Origin: Methanomassiliicoccales archaeon
Lineage (GTDB): Archaea > Thermoplasmatota > Thermoplasmata > RBG-16-68-12 > SOIM01
DNA: 64,000 bases
Direction of reading: 5' to 3'
NCBI GenBank assembly: GCA_004377185.1
Contig: SOIM01000047.1
Span: 1 to 64,000, forward strand
Shown one piece after another: positions 6,760 through 16,260 of the stretch (its first letter is position 1; each line of letters starts with the position of its first letter). The notes beneath the pieces were generated by a model. The model saw only the letters and a list, made by a program, of their open reading frames with translations. It did no database searches and was not told where the DNA came from. The translations under genes were made by a program, and so were the position numbers.

Positions 6760-8601
6760 CTACATCCTCTCCGGCGATTCTATTCCCAGCAGCGCCAGGC
6801 AATTCCTCAACGTTTGCTTTGTGGCTTTCACCATGGCAATTCTAGAGTTCTTGATGTCCTCACTCTCCGCTGTCAATACCGGCGAGGAATGATAGAACTC
6901 TGTGAACAGCGTTGCAAGTCTGTACGCATATTCGGGAAGCATGTGAGGTCTTCGGGTCTCTGCTACGGTCAGCACTATCGATGGGAAGTGAGAGATCAAC
7001 CTGGTCAGATTCTTCTCAGATTCGTTCGTGAACACGATCCTCTCCGGTATCGGTCCGTCTTCAGGAATACCTCCCTTTCTGAGGATACTGCACGCCCTTG
7101 CATGGGCATACTGCACGTACGGGGCGGCATCCCCTTCGAAATCCAACGCCTCATCCCAAGAGAAGGTGAACGGTTTCATTGCCTGCACTTTCAACATGTG
7201 GTACTTGATCGCGCCAATGGCAACCTGTCTGGCGATCTCTGCAACCTTCTCGTCATCCAGTTCTTCGTTCCTTTTCCTTACCTCTTCCTCGGCCTTCTCG
7301 ATTCCTTCGTCCATAAGTTCGTCAACAGATACGATTACTCCCTTTCTGGTGGACAGACTGCGCCCCTCTACCCCCACAAATGCATAGTGAGCCACTTCCA
7401 GAAGTTCATCGCTCTTCAGATCGCCAAGCAACTTCAGGAGAGTCTTGAGTTCCTTGAACTCCACCTTGTGGTCCTCGCCCAGCACGATCACGTTCCTATC
7501 CGCCTGCCCCAGCTTCCACCTGTGGTAAGCGGTGTCTCTGACGATGTAGACCGAAGTGCCGTTCGGCCTTTGGAATACCGTGCCCCCCCCTCTTCTTGCC
7601 AGGCCAAATTCGGACAGATCAACAGCGTGAGCGCCGCTATCCAGCGTCAAGGATTGAGGAAGCTTCTTCAAGTCACTAATTGCCTTCTGGGCCGAACCAT
7701 CCAGGACGAAGTCACTCTCAAGGTCGAAGCTGTCGAAATTGATGCCCAGTCTCTCTAGAGTTTCCTTTTGACCTGTCAGAACGTCATCCACGACCTTCTT
7801 CAGTTTCTCAATGGACTCCTTGTCCCCTTCCTCACATCTCTCTGCCAGTTCATCGATTTCTGCGTCCAGGCCCTGCTCCTCGATCAGTTTTGTAGTTGGA
7901 ACATATGTGAAGAACACTTTGAAGTCCGTTTTCTCAGCGTATTTCTGGTACCTGCTCACCAATTCGTTCTTTGGAGGCCCTTCTGCCTTCTCCAGCTTCG
8001 GCTCTCCACGCTCGTCAAAGCTCAGCGAGTAGTTCTCCGCAACTTTGTTCTCAATCCCCCAAGCTATCGTCGCGACCTGTCTCCCCATGTCGTCCACGTA
8101 GAAATGAGTCTCAACGCCCCATCCCACTGCCTTGCTGAGTCTGGCCAATGCATCTCCGATAAGTGAATTTCTTACACGGCCCACATTGATAGGCCCTGTC
8201 GGGTTGATGGATGAATGCTCCAAGAGCAACTTCTCTCCTTTGTAACGGTCCGATTTCCCGTAATTGTCTTTCGACGAGAGAACGTCCTTTATCACACTGG
8301 TCCCGAATACCGGGAAGTCCAGGAAGAAATCGAGATAGTGCATTCCCCTTGCTTCCAGGATTTCGACCTTCTCCACGATCTCGGGCTTCTCGAATTTTAG
8401 GAGAAGAGCGTCCGCAACCTCTTTCTGCGACTTGCCAGTTGCCCTTGCCAGTTCAAAGCATATGCTGCTGGAGAACTCTCCGAACTTGGGGTTAGTCTGA
8501 ATCTCAACAGGAATATCTTCTTCTTCCTTCGAGATCTGGAACGCGGTCTGCACCGCCTTGGCAAGCGCTCTTCTGATTTCTCGTCTGATGTCCTCTATCA
8601 T
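6760..8601 (-). CDS. argS: Arginyl-tRNA synthetase
   Basis: 613 residues, class Ia; charges tRNA-Arg with arginine using ATP in the cytoplasm. An Arg-tRNA-synthetase N-terminal domain (about 1-90) precedes the HIGH-type signature NPTGPINVGRVRNS (about 133-147). The KMSKS-type signature is LSTRKG at about residue 420. The C-terminal DALR anticodon-binding domain ends CLALLGIESPERM. The ATG at 8601 is only 15 bases from tRNA-Arg(TCT), and tRNA-Arg(TCG) lies 57 bases past the stop. All three are on one strand, so the enzyme and two of its substrates may share a transcript. Confidence 0.97.
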   Translation of the reverse strand: MIEDIRREIRRALAKAVQTAFQISKEEEDIPVEIQTNPKFGEFSSSICFELARATGKSQKEVADALLLKFEKPEIVEKVEILEARGMHYLDFFLDFPVFGTSVIKDVLSSKDNYGKSDRYKGEKLLLEHSSINPTGPINVGRVRNSLIGDALARLSKAVGWGVETHFYVDDMGRQVATIAWGIENKVAENYSLSFDERGEPKLEKAEGPPKNELVSRYQKYAEKTDFKVFFTYVPTTKLIEEQGLDAEIDELAERCEEGDKESIEKLKKVVDDVLTGQKETLERLGINFDSFDLESDFVLDGSAQKAISDLKKLPQSLTLDSGAHAVDLSEFGLARRGGGTVFQRPNGTSVYIVRDTAYHRWKLGQADRNVIVLGEDHKVEFKELKTLLKLLGDLKSDELLEVAHYAFVGVEGRSLSTRKGVIVSVDELMDEGIEKAEEEVRKRNEELDDEKVAEIARQVAIGAIKYHMLKVQAMKPFTFSWDEALDFEGDAAPYVQYAHARACSILRKGGIPEDGPIPERIVFTNESEKNLTRLISHFPSIVLTVAETRRPHMLPEYAYRLATLFTEFYHSSPVLTAESEDIKNSRIAMVKATKQTLRNCLALLGIESPERM

Positions 8602-8616
8602 TTACCCCACTGTCAG

Positions 8617-8691
8617 CGGACTCGCGGGGATTCGAACCCCGGATCACCAGCTTAGAAGGCTGGCGCCATATCCAGACTAGGCCACGAGCCC
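8617..8691 (-). tRNA. tRNA-Arg (anticodon TCT)
   Basis: Acceptor GGGCTCG pairs with CGAGTCC. The anticodon arm CCAGC-CTTCTAA-GCTGG gives TCT (reads AGA). T-loop TTCGAAT, discriminator G. It starts about 26 bases from a TATA-like element (8712-8725), where an archaeal tRNA promoter is expected, and is followed closely by argS. Confidence 0.95.
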
Positions 8692-8709
8692 AGAACCAAG
8701 TTATGTTCA

Positions 8710-8726
8710 GAAGATATAATAATCTT
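8710..8726. promoter_or_regulatory. Shared bidirectional TATA region (tRNA-Arg/argS and speA)
   Basis: AGATATAATAATCT reads as a TATA-like element on both strands. Reverse, 26 bases downstream is the first base of tRNA-Arg(TCT). Forward, the start would be near 8744, with speA ATG at 8761. Based on motif and spacing. Confidence 0.5.
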
Positions 8727-8760
8727 ATCTTTGCGGGGGTTGAGGTCTGATGTTTGAGCG

Positions 8761-10710
8761 ATGACAACAGCCAAACAAAGCTTTAAGTCTGGAAAAAACC
8801 TTTTTCTTCACGTGATTCAAGGATGGAAAGCGGAGGACTCCTTGGAATTGTATGGAGTTCAGAGGTGGGGATCAGGCTATTTTGACGTGGATGGAGAGGG
8901 TAACCTCTTGGTCCGCCCTTACAAGAAGGATTCACAGGCAGCAAGTCTTAAAGCCATTGTGGATGAACTGGTGAAGAAGAAGATTGGATTTCCAGTGCTG
9001 CTGAGATTCCCCCAGATACTTGAGGACAGGGTCGGTGAGCTTCATTCCTTCTTCAACAAGGCGATCACCGAGTTCGAGTACGGGGGGAAGTACCAGGCTG
9101 TGTTTCCCATCAAGGTCAACCAAAGGAAGGAAGTGGTTCAGGAATTGCTTAGGGCGGGAGAAGAACACGACTACGGGCTGGAGATCGGGAGCAAATCCGA
9201 GTTGTTGGCCGCCCTGGCCCTGGATCCCAAACTCTCCTCTCTGCTGGTCTGCAACGGGTTCAAGGACGAGAGCTTCATGCAGCTGGCCTTCGACGCTTCT
9301 CATGTGAAAGAAAAGCTGTTTGTGATTTTGGATGAGGTGGAGGAGCTTCCTCTACTGATCGAACAGGCCAAAGCGAAGGGTCACATGCCCCTTCTCGGCA
9401 TTAGGATTAAGCTGTACATGCGCGGTGCTGGAAGATGGATCTCCTCGGGCGGGGAACTGGCCAAGTTCGGTTTGTCTGGTTCAGATACTCTTCAGATCAT
9501 GGAGACCTTGGAGAGAGAAGGCTATCTGGACAGGCTGAAGATGCTGCACTTCCACATAGGTTCCCAGATCACCCACATAAAGAGGATCCAAGATGCGATC
9601 AGAGAAGCGGCCAGGATGTATGCCGAGCTCGCCCATTTGGGACTGAGGACGGACTACCTGAATGTCGGTGGAGGCTTGGGAATCGACTATGACGGAAGCA
9701 AGAGCGTGAGCGACTCCAGCATGAACTACACCCTGGAAGAGTACGCCAACAATGTCGTTTACGGGATCAAGCTGGTCTGTGAAGAGGAGGATGTGCCGCC
9801 ACCCACCATCGTATCAGAAAGCGGAAGGGCGGTCACAGCTCACCATTCCGTACTGGTCTTCAACGTGAAAGGGGAAATGCATGCGGACTATGACCCTGAG
9901 AGCATCCAGATCACGGAGGACGACCCGAACTTATTGTTCGAGCTGAGGGATGGGTATGTAGGTGTCAACAAGAAGAACTACGTGGAATACTATCATGACG
10001 CCCTCACTCTGAAGGAAGACCTTGTCAACATGTTCAACCTCGGACAACTGGACCTGAAGGAGAAGGCAAGGGGAGAGGTACTTTTCAAAGGAATCTGCGA
10101 GAAGGTTGCCAAGTTCGCCAAGAACACTGGAAACAGGTCGGATGAGTTCGAGGAACTGAAGAAGACGGTTGCACGGAGGTACATCTGCAACTTCTCCGTT
10201 TTCCAATCTCTGCCAGATTACTGGGGGGTCGGCCAGCTCTTCCCGGTCTTGCCCATTCACAGACTGAACGAATCACCTGACCAGTACGGAACCTTGTTGG
10301 ATGCCACTTGTGACTCGGACGGAGAGATTAACACGTTCATCGACCTCAGGGACATGAAGGAGGTTCTGGAACTTCATCCTCTCACTGGGGATCCGTACTA
10401 CATCGGTATCTTCCTTTTGGGCGCCTACCAAGACACGCTGGGCGACTTCCACAATCTCTTCGGCTCGGTGAACGAAGCGCACATTTATCTGGAAGAGAAC
10501 GGGGACTGGAACATTAGGCATGTGATTAAGGGTTCAACAGTCGGTGAGGTCCTCAAGCTGTTCAAGTATGACCGCGAGTGGATGACGGACGCTTTCAAGA
10601 AACTGGTGGAGAAGGTCACCAAAACGGGAAAAGTCGAGGAGAAGGAAGCCAAGAAGATCCTTCAGGACTACGAGAAGGAAGTGGAGGAGTACACTTATCT
10701 GAAGTTGTAG
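8761..10710 (+). CDS. speA: Biosynthetic arginine decarboxylase (SpeA type)
   Basis: 649 residues, the usual length for SpeA. It is a PLP fold-type III enzyme that converts arginine to agmatine, the first step to polyamines. The PLP lysine is in VFPIKVNQRKE (about Lys118). Other markers are HFHIGSQ (about 262), SESGRA (about 360) and the CDSDG active-site motif near 516. The N-terminus has the SpeA extension with YGVQRWGSGYFDV. Archaea more often use pyruvoyl or AdoMetDC-derived arginine decarboxylases, so transfer from bacteria is plausible. It is divergent from the tRNA-Arg/argS unit. The next 20 bases hold a decayed tRNA 3' end. Confidence 0.95.
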   Translation: MTTAKQSFKSGKNLFLHVIQGWKAEDSLELYGVQRWGSGYFDVDGEGNLLVRPYKKDSQAASLKAIVDELVKKKIGFPVLLRFPQILEDRVGELHSFFNKAITEFEYGGKYQAVFPIKVNQRKEVVQELLRAGEEHDYGLEIGSKSELLAALALDPKLSSLLVCNGFKDESFMQLAFDASHVKEKLFVILDEVEELPLLIEQAKAKGHMPLLGIRIKLYMRGAGRWISSGGELAKFGLSGSDTLQIMETLEREGYLDRLKMLHFHIGSQITHIKRIQDAIREAARMYAELAHLGLRTDYLNVGGGLGIDYDGSKSVSDSSMNYTLEEYANNVVYGIKLVCEEEDVPPPTIVSESGRAVTAHHSVLVFNVKGEMHADYDPESIQITEDDPNLLFELRDGYVGVNKKNYVEYYHDALTLKEDLVNMFNLGQLDLKEKARGEVLFKGICEKVAKFAKNTGNRSDEFEELKKTVARRYICNFSVFQSLPDYWGVGQLFPVLPIHRLNESPDQYGTLLDATCDSDGEINTFIDLRDMKEVLELHPLTGDPYYIGIFLLGAYQDTLGDFHNLFGSVNEAHIYLEENGDWNIRHVIKGSTVGEVLKLFKYDREWMTDAFKKLVEKVTKTGKVEEKEAKKILQDYEKEVEEYTYLKL

Positions 10711-10714
10711 TACA

Positions 10715-10733
10715 GGCCCGGCAAGGTTCGAAC
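10715..10733 (-). repeat. Decayed tRNA 3' end, copy 1
   Basis: GGCCCGGCAAGGTTCGAAC on the + strand matches the 3' end of tRNA-Arg(CCT) at 23307-23326 (GGGCCCGGCGAGATTCGAAC) apart from a few bases. It lies immediately after speA. I read it as an old attachment-site copy. Nothing else tRNA-like surrounds it. Confidence 0.5.
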
Positions 10734-10752
10734 GAAATTGGGTTCGGGACCA

Positions 10753-10839
10753 TGAGACAAGCCCTTCTGGGTAGCTGGGACGCACCTCCTCGTAGAGTCT
10801 TGCCACTTCATCGAAAGTGGTTTTTCCAACTTCATTCAA
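10753..10839 (-). pseudogene. N-terminal fragment of a class I SAM methyltransferase
   Basis: About 29 codons from TTG 10839 encode TTFDEVARLYEEVRPSYPEG, the typical first helix of class I SAM-dependent methyltransferases. Resemblance stops at 10753, about 20 bases before the tRNA-like fragment. The SAM-binding motifs are absent, so the rest of the gene was lost or replaced at this junction. Confidence 0.45.
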
Positions 10840-10958
10840 GTCTCAGCCTCAAATAGCAATCAATGGATTATGGCTTCCAATAGACGAGCTACATTGTATT
10901 GTTGCTGAGGTCGTGAGTTGAACCGGCTGCTCTAGATACGAGCCCACTTTGTCCAGAT

Positions 10959-13871
10959 CTACGTACGTTCCTTTCCTGCCTCGATCTCATTCTCCACTGA
11001 TTTGGTCTCCTTGCCCCCAATCCTTCGATAGAGCAGGACTCCAAGTATGGCCATCAAGGCAATGAAAATCACGATAAGCGTCCCGAACAAGGTCCAATCA
11101 AACGCGTGTTTGTCCGGGGTAGTTTCTCCGGCATTCTTGATCGTGACAGTCAGTGTAGCGAGAGCCGAGTAGTCAGTCCCATCGAATGAACGTGCATAGA
11201 TTGTGTGTCTCCCGTCTGAGAGAAGGGTGGTGTCCAGTTCGTAGCTCCATGATGTCGTTCCGATGGCCCGTGCCCAACCGCTACTGTCAACCCTGACCTC
11301 GACGAACTCAACGGTTCCATCTGGGTCTGATGCAATGCCCAGCATCACTGACCTATCTGAGATGGTCTCGTCTGGCGAAGGACTGGAGAAAGCGCACGAG
11401 GGTGCCTGATTTGGCTGGGGAGCCAAAGGTGTGGCACTCACCTCGGATGATGATTCTCCCTCACCCATGGCGTTCGAAGCCGTCACCTTGTAGTAGTAAG
11501 TCACGCCGTTCGTCAATCCGCCGTTTACATAGGTGAGGACATTCCCAGGTGTCGTGAGATATGCCTCGCCACCAGGTGACAGTCCTCTATATACGCTGTA
11601 GTGCGTCACAGGAGAGCCGCCATTGTCGATGGGCGGCAGCCAAGTGAGCGTGAGTCGCCCGTCCCCCTCAGTAACGGCAAGACCGATTGGCGGACCAGGC
11701 ACAGTCATTGGAACAGCGCTCACCGAGTCTGACTTCTGTCCCTCTCCGATGGCGTTCCTGGCTGAGACCCTGTATGAGTAGATCTGGCCGTTCGTAACAT
11801 TGGTGTCGATGAAGCTGAGTGTGTTCCCAATCTCGACAAGAAATGCCTCGCCACCAGAGAATGATCCTCTGTATATTGCGTAGTTCGTGATGGGAGATCC
11901 CCCGTTGTCGGCAGGCGCGGCCCATGTCAGTGTTATCTGGTGGTCGCCTGCAGAAGAAGAGAACCGTGTTGGCGGACTTGGAACCGTCAAGATCGCTGCC
12001 GGGGTTGCAGCGACCTCCTCGGACATCGCACCCTCACCGACTTCGTTCTTGGCGGAAATCCTGTAGTAGTATGTCACCCCGTTGGTCAACCCTATGTCGA
12101 GGAATTGCTGGACGTTCCCAACCTCGGCAAGGAGCGATTCACCACCTGGCGTCATACCTCTATAGATTCTGAAGTTAGTGACTGGAGAGCCTCCTGAGTC
12201 GGAGGGCGGCATCCAGGTGAGCGTGACCAGTCTGCTTTCCGCGACAGCAGCGAGACCTAGAGGCGGACCTGGTACGGTGGCCGGAGTCGTCCTGACTTCT
12301 TCAGACTTCAACCCTTCACCTACTTGGTTCCTCGCAGAGACCTTATAGCGGTACTCCTCACCGTTCGCCAGGCCAGTGTCCGTGTACGTGAGCACATTCC
12401 CGATCTGGATGAGGAATTCCTCTGAGGCCCCGGATTCCCGCCGGTAAATGCGATAGTTTAGAACTGGGGAGCCGCCATCATATGTGGGGGCATTCCAGGT
12501 AAGGGTGACAAGGCTGTCTCCTGGTGTTGCATCAAGATTCTGCGGTTGGGACGGTGGGGATTTGGGAACCACATTGGGATCCACCTTTGGGTAGTAATCG
12601 ACACTGGTCCCAGGGTAGATGTAGTAAAGAGAGTCGCCTATCCCGTCACTGCCGGGTAAATCCTGGTTCAATCCACTGAACTGATCGATACCCACATAAT
12701 CGCTCCAGTAATTCCCGCCAGAAGGGTATCCGTCGTCCCACTGATTCGCTCCATCATCGTACGCCTGCTTTTTGTTGCCCACTATGTTGTTGTGATAGAT
12801 CCTGTTGCTGTCAGAGAGGGATAGAGAGAGCCCGTAGTAGCTGTTCGAGGAAACGCTGTTGCGGAATATCGTGTTGTTCCCTGAAGAAGAAAGGCGTATG
12901 CCATCATCATTGGAAGATATGCTGTTCAAAGAGATGGTGTTGCTACTGGAGGAATCAAAGTATATGCCATCGTTACCATTCAGTGATACGCGGTTGTCAC
13001 TTATGACATTGTCGCTCGATGATTCAAGATAGATGCCATAATAATTGCTGGACATCACATTGCCAGTTATGACATTGCTGGCCGAGCCCTCCAAACGGAT
13101 GCCGTCTCTATAGTTGGATGAGGCGTTGTTCCCCTCGATTTGATTACTACTTGAGGATTTGAGCCAGATCCCGGCGCCATAGGGGTCACGAGTGTAGTCG
13201 TTGCTCCAGGCCGTATTCCCGATTATGTCATTGCTGCTGGACTTATAGAGGAAGACGCCGTACTCGTTACTAGAAACGTGATTGTTCATGATTGTGTTAC
13301 CGACAGACGAGGATACGTAAATGCCATAGCGACCGTTTGAGGAGACTACGTTGTTTGCAATGAAGGCACTCCCCGATTTGGATAATTCAATACCGTTTTG
13401 GCTGTTCGAGGATATGATATTGTCTCTGATGATGTTTCCAACTGAGTCGGAGATGGTAATCCCTCCCCCGTTGTTGGAGATGACGTTCGAATAGATCTCG
13501 CAATTGTTCACGGACATCAAGCTGATACCAGGACCACCATTTGTGACAGTGAATCCAGATACTTTCACGGAGTCGGAACTGATAGTGATTGCTCTCTGCA
13601 CATTCTGGGCGTCGATTATGGTCGAGTCCTTGCTCTCTCCCACAAGGCTAACTACGTTGGTAATGAATACATTCTCCCGGTAAATCCCACTATAGACGTA
13701 TACAGTGTCGCCCAGGCCAGCAGTGTTCAAAGCTGCCTGTATCGTCGTATAGTTCCCGGGACCTGCCCCGCCCACAAAGTATGTAGTGGCCCTTGCTGTT
13801 TCAGGAAGTATCGCCACAGTGGCGAAGAAGGAGGTAAGCAATACAAGTGCCACTAGGATTGTCTTTTTCAT
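10959..13871 (-). CDS. Secreted beta-helix/FN3 surface protein with C-terminal anchor
   Basis: 970 residues from ATG 13871, which follows a clear GGAGGAAT site; the longer frame to 14015 would run through the promoter side. Signal peptide at 1-28. Residues about 35-400 form a right-handed parallel beta-helix of the NosD/PbH1 kind, with repeats such as SSSNTISLNSISSNDDGI. Four fibronectin type III domains follow, each with LTWxxPxxxGGSPVxxYxIYR and NGxxYxYxVSAxNxxGEG. Then comes an Ig-like domain and a membrane helix (FGTLIVIFIALMAILGVLLY) with a short basic tail. This looks like a cell-surface adhesin or polysaccharide-binding protein. It lies between tRNA-like fragments 1 and 2. Confidence 0.85.
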   Translation of the reverse strand: MKKTILVALVLLTSFFATVAILPETARATTYFVGGAGPGNYTTIQAALNTAGLGDTVYVYSGIYRENVFITNVVSLVGESKDSTIIDAQNVQRAITISSDSVKVSGFTVTNGGPGISLMSVNNCEIYSNVISNNGGGITISDSVGNIIRDNIISSNSQNGIELSKSGSAFIANNVVSSNGRYGIYVSSSVGNTIMNNHVSSNEYGVFLYKSSSNDIIGNTAWSNDYTRDPYGAGIWLKSSSSNQIEGNNASSNYRDGIRLEGSASNVITGNVMSSNYYGIYLESSSDNVISDNRVSLNGNDGIYFDSSSSNTISLNSISSNDDGIRLSSSGNNTIFRNSVSSNSYYGLSLSLSDSNRIYHNNIVGNKKQAYDDGANQWDDGYPSGGNYWSDYVGIDQFSGLNQDLPGSDGIGDSLYYIYPGTSVDYYPKVDPNVVPKSPPSQPQNLDATPGDSLVTLTWNAPTYDGGSPVLNYRIYRRESGASEEFLIQIGNVLTYTDTGLANGEEYRYKVSARNQVGEGLKSEEVRTTPATVPGPPLGLAAVAESRLVTLTWMPPSDSGGSPVTNFRIYRGMTPGGESLLAEVGNVQQFLDIGLTNGVTYYYRISAKNEVGEGAMSEEVAATPAAILTVPSPPTRFSSSAGDHQITLTWAAPADNGGSPITNYAIYRGSFSGGEAFLVEIGNTLSFIDTNVTNGQIYSYRVSARNAIGEGQKSDSVSAVPMTVPGPPIGLAVTEGDGRLTLTWLPPIDNGGSPVTHYSVYRGLSPGGEAYLTTPGNVLTYVNGGLTNGVTYYYKVTASNAMGEGESSSEVSATPLAPQPNQAPSCAFSSPSPDETISDRSVMLGIASDPDGTVEFVEVRVDSSGWARAIGTTSWSYELDTTLLSDGRHTIYARSFDGTDYSALATLTVTIKNAGETTPDKHAFDWTLFGTLIVIFIALMAILGVLLYRRIGGKETKSVENEIEAGKERT

Positions 13872-14348
13872 ATTCCTCCCCAACTCGGATAAGTTAGTTA
13901 AATCCCGGTTAATAAGTCTTGTGGATGCGCCCCAGTGTTGGACTGTCAAGCTGAATGGCCTGACTGGAGCGGATATTCGTTCTGATGCACCAATAACAAA
14001 GGAACATCCAACCACCTCGGTGCAGAAGTTGCGAATGGGGTTTCAGCCAGTGGAGATTGGACGGGCCTGGCGATATTCGAACCGGTTTGGGCTAGGAACC
14101 ACCATCGAAACAGCCTCCTCGGTTCCAACACCTTCTCGAATTGGGCCTAACGAGGCTCAGTGCATGCAACACTCTTGCTCACTCTATCGCCAGGGAACAT
14201 CGTCTGCAAGAGTGCCCAGACTCTGTTTGTCCTTCTGAAAATGGTCGGGTGGCCGCTGCAGTTCTCGTCCTTGTTCCGAACCAATCGACACGTCCGCAGG
14301 ATTCTATTGGTGAACTCTCAAAACCCTGATTCCTCTTCCCTCTCCTCT
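13872..14348. other. Gene-free stretch holding tRNA-like fragment 2
   Basis: No credible frame on either strand. The only structure I see is the promoter side of the beta-helix gene (AT-rich around 13890-13915) and the tRNA 3'-end fragment at 14061. Confidence 0.5.
14061..14083 (-). repeat. Decayed tRNA 3' end, copy 2
   Basis: ACGGGCCTGGCGATATTCGA followed by ACC matches 23306-23328 of tRNA-Arg(CCT) in nearly every position and has the same orientation. The rest of the cloverleaf is not recognisable. Confidence 0.55.
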
Positions 14349-15443
14349 CTACTCTTCCAAACCTCTCGACATTTCACCCATGAGACTCATTAATCTCTCC
14401 ATAAGTTCGCCCAGTTCTTCTCCATACGGTTCGAAACGACTATCCATTAACGATCTGAGTTCTCCCACGTACCCGCTGTCCCCCGGCAGCTTGGCTATCC
14501 TATCCAATTCGTCCTCAAAGACTTCGGTCAACAGCTCTTGGGATTTCTCTATTCTGGCTATTCTTTCTTGTATTTGTTCCGGAGGTGGTGGGTTATTGAC
14601 TACCCTTTTCAATGATTCCACAGTGGATATCAGGAGATGTTCGACAAATTCGAATATTTTCTCTCTCTTCTCTTTGAAATCATCCATTGATTGTATGCCT
14701 TTCATCAGTTCCGCGAATTCATTGATTGCCTCTTCACCCATCTCTTTCTGCTCAGCATATCGTTTGATGACACTGTAGTGAAGCCAGATGAGTTTGCGAC
14801 CTAGCTCATCATGATCCTTCAGTCTGAGTCCAATCGCATCTTCGGGTGTGGTCAAATCCTCTGCATAGAAGAATGCTCTTTGTTGTTCACCGCCCACTAG
14901 TGTGGGATATACAATCAGACTGACCTCATCAACTAATCCTTCACGTATCATTTTGCTGTTAAGGTCCCCCTCCGAATCGAGTATGACCACTTTCACGCCG
15001 CAATGTTCATTAAGATCACTCAGGGCAGCCTTGATGTCAATTTGCTCGTCACCTGTGGTGATATGCTCAATATTGTTTTCTTTTAGATAGTCGTGGTATT
15101 CCTGTGGAGTAGATTTGCAGCCTAACGCCAAATGACGCCTATACATCGGGAGCTTGCGTATTTTGTCCCAGTTGCGCACTTTTCCTTCACTGTCATGAAC
15201 CACCAGAATTGGGCGGGGATCATCTGAATCCTCCATCTGTTGTGGTGGCGTGTCCTGCTCCCACTCCTCCCACGCCTCTGGCGGAATCAAATCCACAAAA
15301 CGCGTGATTGCGTCAGCATCCGCAAGAACCGCATTGATACCAAACTTCTGAGGTATACTGAGTTCCGTTAGGATCTCACGTTCGAAGTTATCGGTCCGAC
15401 CGTCCAGGCTGACAGCTTTATGAAGAACTACTTTTGGTAACAT
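14349..15443 (-). CDS. RibD-C/dihydrofolate reductase-like domain fused to a helical domain
   Basis: 364 residues. Residues about 1-235 match the RibD C-terminal (DHFR-like, NADPH-dependent reductase) fold: PKVVLHKAVSLDGRTDN at the start, RPILVVHDSEGKVRN, and the late signature LNSKMIREGLVDEVSLIVYP with LVGG. Known relatives reduce the ribosylamino-pyrimidine in riboflavin synthesis, but many family members have other substrates. Residues about 240-364 are highly charged and predicted helical, possibly coiled coil (EIQERIARIEKSQELL-like), and are not part of the usual enzyme. It stands alone between tRNA-like fragments 2 and 3, so a cargo gene rather than a riboflavin operon member is likely. 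Confidence 0.7.
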   Translation of the reverse strand: MLPKVVLHKAVSLDGRTDNFEREILTELSIPQKFGINAVLADADAITRFVDLIPPEAWEEWEQDTPPQQMEDSDDPRPILVVHDSEGKVRNWDKIRKLPMYRRHLALGCKSTPQEYHDYLKENNIEHITTGDEQIDIKAALSDLNEHCGVKVVILDSEGDLNSKMIREGLVDEVSLIVYPTLVGGEQQRAFFYAEDLTTPEDAIGLRLKDHDELGRKLIWLHYSVIKRYAEQKEMGEEAINEFAELMKGIQSMDDFKEKREKIFEFVEHLLISTVESLKRVVNNPPPPEQIQERIARIEKSQELLTEVFEDELDRIAKLPGDSGYVGELRSLMDSRFEPYGEELGELMERLMSLMGEMSRGLEE

Positions 15444-15761
15444 ATTCTTGTCTCCCCATATATCGAACTATTGTATCATGCCGAGTTGTTGCATAGATTC
15501 GGTTCCATGAATATCATTGCGAGACATTCCATTCCCATACTCTCAGGCGGGATGGGATGTGCTCCCGGAGAGGGAAAAGACGTGCAAAGAGAAAAACCTG
15601 TCGCAAGGATGGACCATGGAATGATCCTAGGATTGGCATGCCCACTGTGACAGCTTTCGCCTCCAGTCACGCAGTCTTCCATCAACTCCACCTTTACCGC
15701 TTTCTGAGTTGGCAGACGGGCCTGGCGAGATCCGCATCACTCATCACTGCAGAGGAGTCAC
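15444..15761. other. Gene-free stretch holding tRNA-like fragment 3
   Basis: No credible gene. It contains the fragment at 15716 and otherwise unremarkable sequence. Confidence 0.5.
15716..15738 (-). repeat. Decayed tRNA 3' end, copy 3
   Basis: ACGGGCCTGGCGAGATCCGC aligns with 23306-23325, with changes in the T-loop part. Same orientation as the other copies. Confidence 0.45.
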
Positions 15762-16097
15762 TCATGTTGCCATCTTGGAGCGGACCTCCACGCCAGTCCT
15801 GACCGCCTCTCCGACTATCGACAACTCATTCGACCTTCTCCTGAGTTCCTCCGGCGTGAGGCAGATGGCTTCGAGGTCAAGCGGGATGTCCCAGATTCGG
15901 ATAACCATCGGAGCTCTCTTGATCCAGGGGATGCCACGGAATTTCCTGGAGACAATGATCAAGTCGAAGTCGCTTGTCTCCTTGTGCTCACCGCGGGCTC
16001 TGCTCCCGAAAAGGATGACGCGCCTAGGCTGAAGCTCATGCTCCATCCGCGCAAGGAAGCGATTGAAAGCTCTCTTCAGCGAAGTCGGTTTCGACAT
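15762..16097 (-). CDS. Minimal nucleotidyltransferase (MNT), orphan
   Basis: 111 residues from ATG 16097 (a GTG at 16121 is also possible). The MNT/polymerase-beta signature is clear: VILFGSRARGEHKETSDFDL, with the paired DxD metal ligands and a further Asp in IPLDLEAIC. In known HEPN-MNT systems such proteins AMPylate and silence a HEPN toxin. No HEPN gene adjoins this one, so its partner was lost or is the HEPN gene at 16980. It sits between tRNA-like fragments 3 and 4. Confidence 0.8.
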   Translation of the reverse strand: MSKPTSLKRAFNRFLARMEHELQPRRVILFGSRARGEHKETSDFDLIIVSRKFRGIPWIKRAPMVIRIWDIPLDLEAICLTPEELRRRSNELSIVGEAVRTGVEVRSKMAT

Positions 16098-16260
16098 TGT
16101 GTGAGTACCTTCTTTGTCCACCGAAGGAATCGGAGCAACCGCGGGTTGTGACAGACTGACCTTTTTGTGCCCTGTGAACGAAAGGACCTCCCTGCTATTT
16201 CAAGGTTGCTGGCTGCCAGGGTTTATGGATCTGAGGCAATGACATTATCTGTGTATCTGA

